Source: Blastococcus sp. MG754426
Lineage (GTDB): Bacteria; Actinomycetota; Actinomycetes; Mycobacteriales; Geodermatophilaceae
Direction of reading: 5' to 3'
DNA length: 64,000 nt
Assembly: GCF_021699055.1 (NCBI RefSeq)
Contig: NZ_SSXC01000005.1
Location: forward strand, 83,500-147,499
The notes beneath the pieces were generated by a model, which saw nothing but the letters and a program-made list of their open reading frames with translations, did not search any database and was not told the DNA's origin. Below are positions 62,717-64,000 of this stretch, one piece after another; the stretch's first letter is position 1; each line of letters begins with the position of its first letter. Made by a program: the position numbers and the translations under genes.

Positions 62717-63768
62717 CGGGCACCCGCACCCGCGAGGTCCGCGGCCCCGGGCTGGCGCGGGCCGGTGGCGGGCTCGTCGGCGTCGGGCAGCCGCAGCTCC
62801 GGGGGCACCGGCAGGTCGTAGAGCTTCGCGGCGTTCAACCCCAGCACCTTCTTCTTGAGCTCCGTGGTGAGCGGCGCGTACTCCGGGCTCATGTCCTCCG
62901 GGATCTGGAAGTCCACGAACTTCTCGACCAGCCACCTCGGGGTCCACAGCGCGTAGTCGCTGGAGAAGAGGATGCGGTCCTCCCCGAGCCAGTAGGTGAG
63001 CTCGCCGATGATCTGGGCGAAGTAGCGCGGCCGGGTGTGGATGAACGGCATCGCCACGGCCAGCCCAGCGTGCACGTTCGGCTCCTGGGTGGCGATCCAG
63101 CAGAAGTCCTCCAGCCGGGGCAGCCCGCAGTGCTCCACCACGAAGGTCAGGTCGGGGAAGTCGGTGGCCACGTGGTCGACGTCGGCGACGTCGAAGGCGT
63201 CGCGGTCCAGCGGGCGGATGGTGGGGCCCTTGTGGATGTGGATGTTCCGGATGCCGAGTTCCTGGGAGAGCTCGAGGTAGCGGTAGGCCATCGGGTCGGT
63301 GAGCTTCCAGCCGCGGGACTCGCCGTGCCAGTCCGCGGTGTAGAGCTTCACCCCCTTCAGGTGCATCCGCTCGGCGGCGGCCCGCAGCGCGGTGAGGCCG
63401 TTCTCGCCGTCGCGCGGGTCCCAGTAGTGGTTGTAGGTCAGCTTGTCCGGGTGGGCCTGTGCAAGGGCGAACGCCTCCTCGGTCTGGCCGAAGCCCCGGT
63501 GGTAGAACTCGGCGAGCCGGGCGGGCTGGAAGATGGCGTGGTCGACGATGCCGTCGACGAAGACGTCGCGCATCAGCCGCTCGCCGCCCTGGTAGAGGTA
63601 CTCCTCGTACCCCCACTGCTCGGACTCGGGGCTGAGGTTGCGGTGGTAGTCGTAGAAGCAGTCGATGAACTGCTTGCCGTGGACGTTGCGCTGGTTCTCC
63701 GGACGTGCGTCCCACAGCGCGATGTGGGCGTCCACGATGAAGTAGTCCTCGCCGTCCTTGCGGTACAT
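62713..63768 (-). CDS. Amidohydrolase-family protein of a propane-monooxygenase-type cluster
   Basis: 351 residues. A TIM-barrel amidohydrolase-2 protein: FIVDAHIALWDARPE, KGVKLYTADWHG, IHIHKGPTIRPLD, VVEHCGLPRLEDF and LFSSDYALWTPRW carry the metal-binding His and Asp. The first HxH motif reads HIA, lacking its second His. This protein is conserved beside propane and acetone monooxygenase genes, but no reaction is established that I can name. ATG 63768 is the first gene of the operon, preceded by a palindrome about 95 bases upstream. Confidence 0.85.
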   Translation of the reverse strand: MYRKDGEDYFIVDAHIALWDARPENQRNVHGKQFIDCFYDYHRNLSPESEQWGYEEYLYQGGERLMRDVFVDGIVDHAIFQPARLAEFYHRGFGQTEEAFALAQAHPDKLTYNHYWDPRDGENGLTALRAAAERMHLKGVKLYTADWHGESRGWKLTDPMAYRYLELSQELGIRNIHIHKGPTIRPLDRDAFDVADVDHVATDFPDLTFVVEHCGLPRLEDFCWIATQEPNVHAGLAVAMPFIHTRPRYFAQIIGELTYWLGEDRILFSSDYALWTPRWLVEKFVDFQIPEDMSPEYAPLTTELKKKVLGLNAAKLYDLPVPPELRLPDADEPATGPRQPGAADLAGAGAR

Positions 63769-63861
63769 CTGCCGGCCTCCCAGCGGTTCGGGATGTGACG
63801 GCGCTCACGCCGCTCGACGACGACGCTAGGAAGGTCGCGCCCCACGCGGTAGATGTGGCCT

Positions 63862-63876
63862 GTCTCACTTTGAGAC
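63862..63876. promoter_or_regulatory. Palindrome upstream of the amidohydrolase operon
   Basis: GTCTCA and TGAGAC are perfect 6-base arms around CTT. They lie 94 bases from the operon start and 86 bases from the putative divergent gene. Activators with GAF and Fis-type helix-turn-helix domains near alkane monooxygenase genes use similar TGTCTCA dyads; the link is inferred. Confidence 0.45.
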
Positions 63877-63962
63877 GCCGGGAAGGCGTAGCCTGCCGGG
63901 CCATCCGGCAACGAGACGGGTGCGCGCCCGCCGGCCGCACCCCCTGGGGGAGGTGCGCCGCC

Positions 63963-64000
63963 GTGGACGCAGAGCGGTCCGGACCCCCGCCCGCCCTGAC
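63963..64000 (+). CDS. Probable start of a divergent gene (partial at window edge)
   Basis: GTG 63963 is preceded by GGGGGAGG at a good distance and opens a frame with G/C third positions to the window end, only 12 codons. Nothing can be said of its product. Its place, divergent from the operon with a dyad between, suggests a regulator. Confidence 0.4.
   Translation, partial: MDAERSGPPPAL

Overview
The window is very GC-rich (codon third positions are almost all G or C), dense in short GTGA/ATGA gene overlaps and rich in GTG starts. It carries PadR, SARP/AfsR-like and FCD-GntR regulators and a fused OleBC protein. This points to a soil-type actinobacterium. Geodermatophilaceae (Blastococcus, Modestobacter, Geodermatophilus) is my guess from the gene repertoire; it is inference, not shown. 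No rRNA, tRNA, CRISPR array or replication origin was seen.

Layout. 1-2465: an NDMA-type alcohol dehydrogenase among gene relics (SDR start, IS110 transposase start, acyl-CoA synthetase start). 2466-9896: a molybdenum-hydroxylase catabolic operon (acyl-CoA ligase, large subunit, enoyl-CoA hydratase, FAD subunit, 2Fe-2S subunit fused to a CoxG-like domain) divergent from a PadR regulator, with a perfect palindrome between them; the large and FAD subunits are both broken. 10027-12441: a truncated MFS exporter, an IS3 relic and an intact amidase. 12969-22186: a segment bounded by two 38-bp direct repeats (36/38 identical). At one end is the tail of a tyrosine recombinase, interrupted by an IS21-family element with clear ends and a 5-bp target duplication. 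The segment also carries a penicillin-acylase-family hydrolase, a polysaccharide deacetylase and a GAF histidine kinase/response regulator pair. It looks like a decayed integrative element.

22441-34225: MarR regulator with operator repeats and a truncated EamA exporter; a 1113-aa SARP/NB-ARC/TPR regulator; a membrane-anchored alpha/beta hydrolase whose upstream region has three direct repeats of 11-bp period typical of SARP targets; glutaminase-STAS; BCCT transporter; acyl-CoA dehydrogenase; SRPBCC protein. 34451-39083: oleA-oleBC-oleD, the long-chain olefin pathway (head-to-head Claisen condensation, ketone reduction, beta-lactone formation, decarboxylation). 39086-44022: small enzymes, GntR and MerR regulators with palindromes, and small membrane proteins.

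44187-64000: LuxR-AAA regulator (frameshifted), OsmC/methyltransferase pair, CPBP protease and NAD-binding operon, DUF4389 protein, ABC exporter (permease frameshifted), potassium channel, iron-sulfur photolyase (frameshifted), methyltransferase, epimerase and two zinc alcohol dehydrogenases. At the right edge is an amidohydrolase / MIP18-type / alcohol dehydrogenase operon of the kind found beside propane-type soluble diiron monooxygenases, with a palindrome and the probable start of a divergent gene.

A cross-cutting feature is that at least seven reading frames carry single-base or very short indels, several at G/C runs. This is either extensive gene decay or sequencing error and affects how the broken genes should be read.
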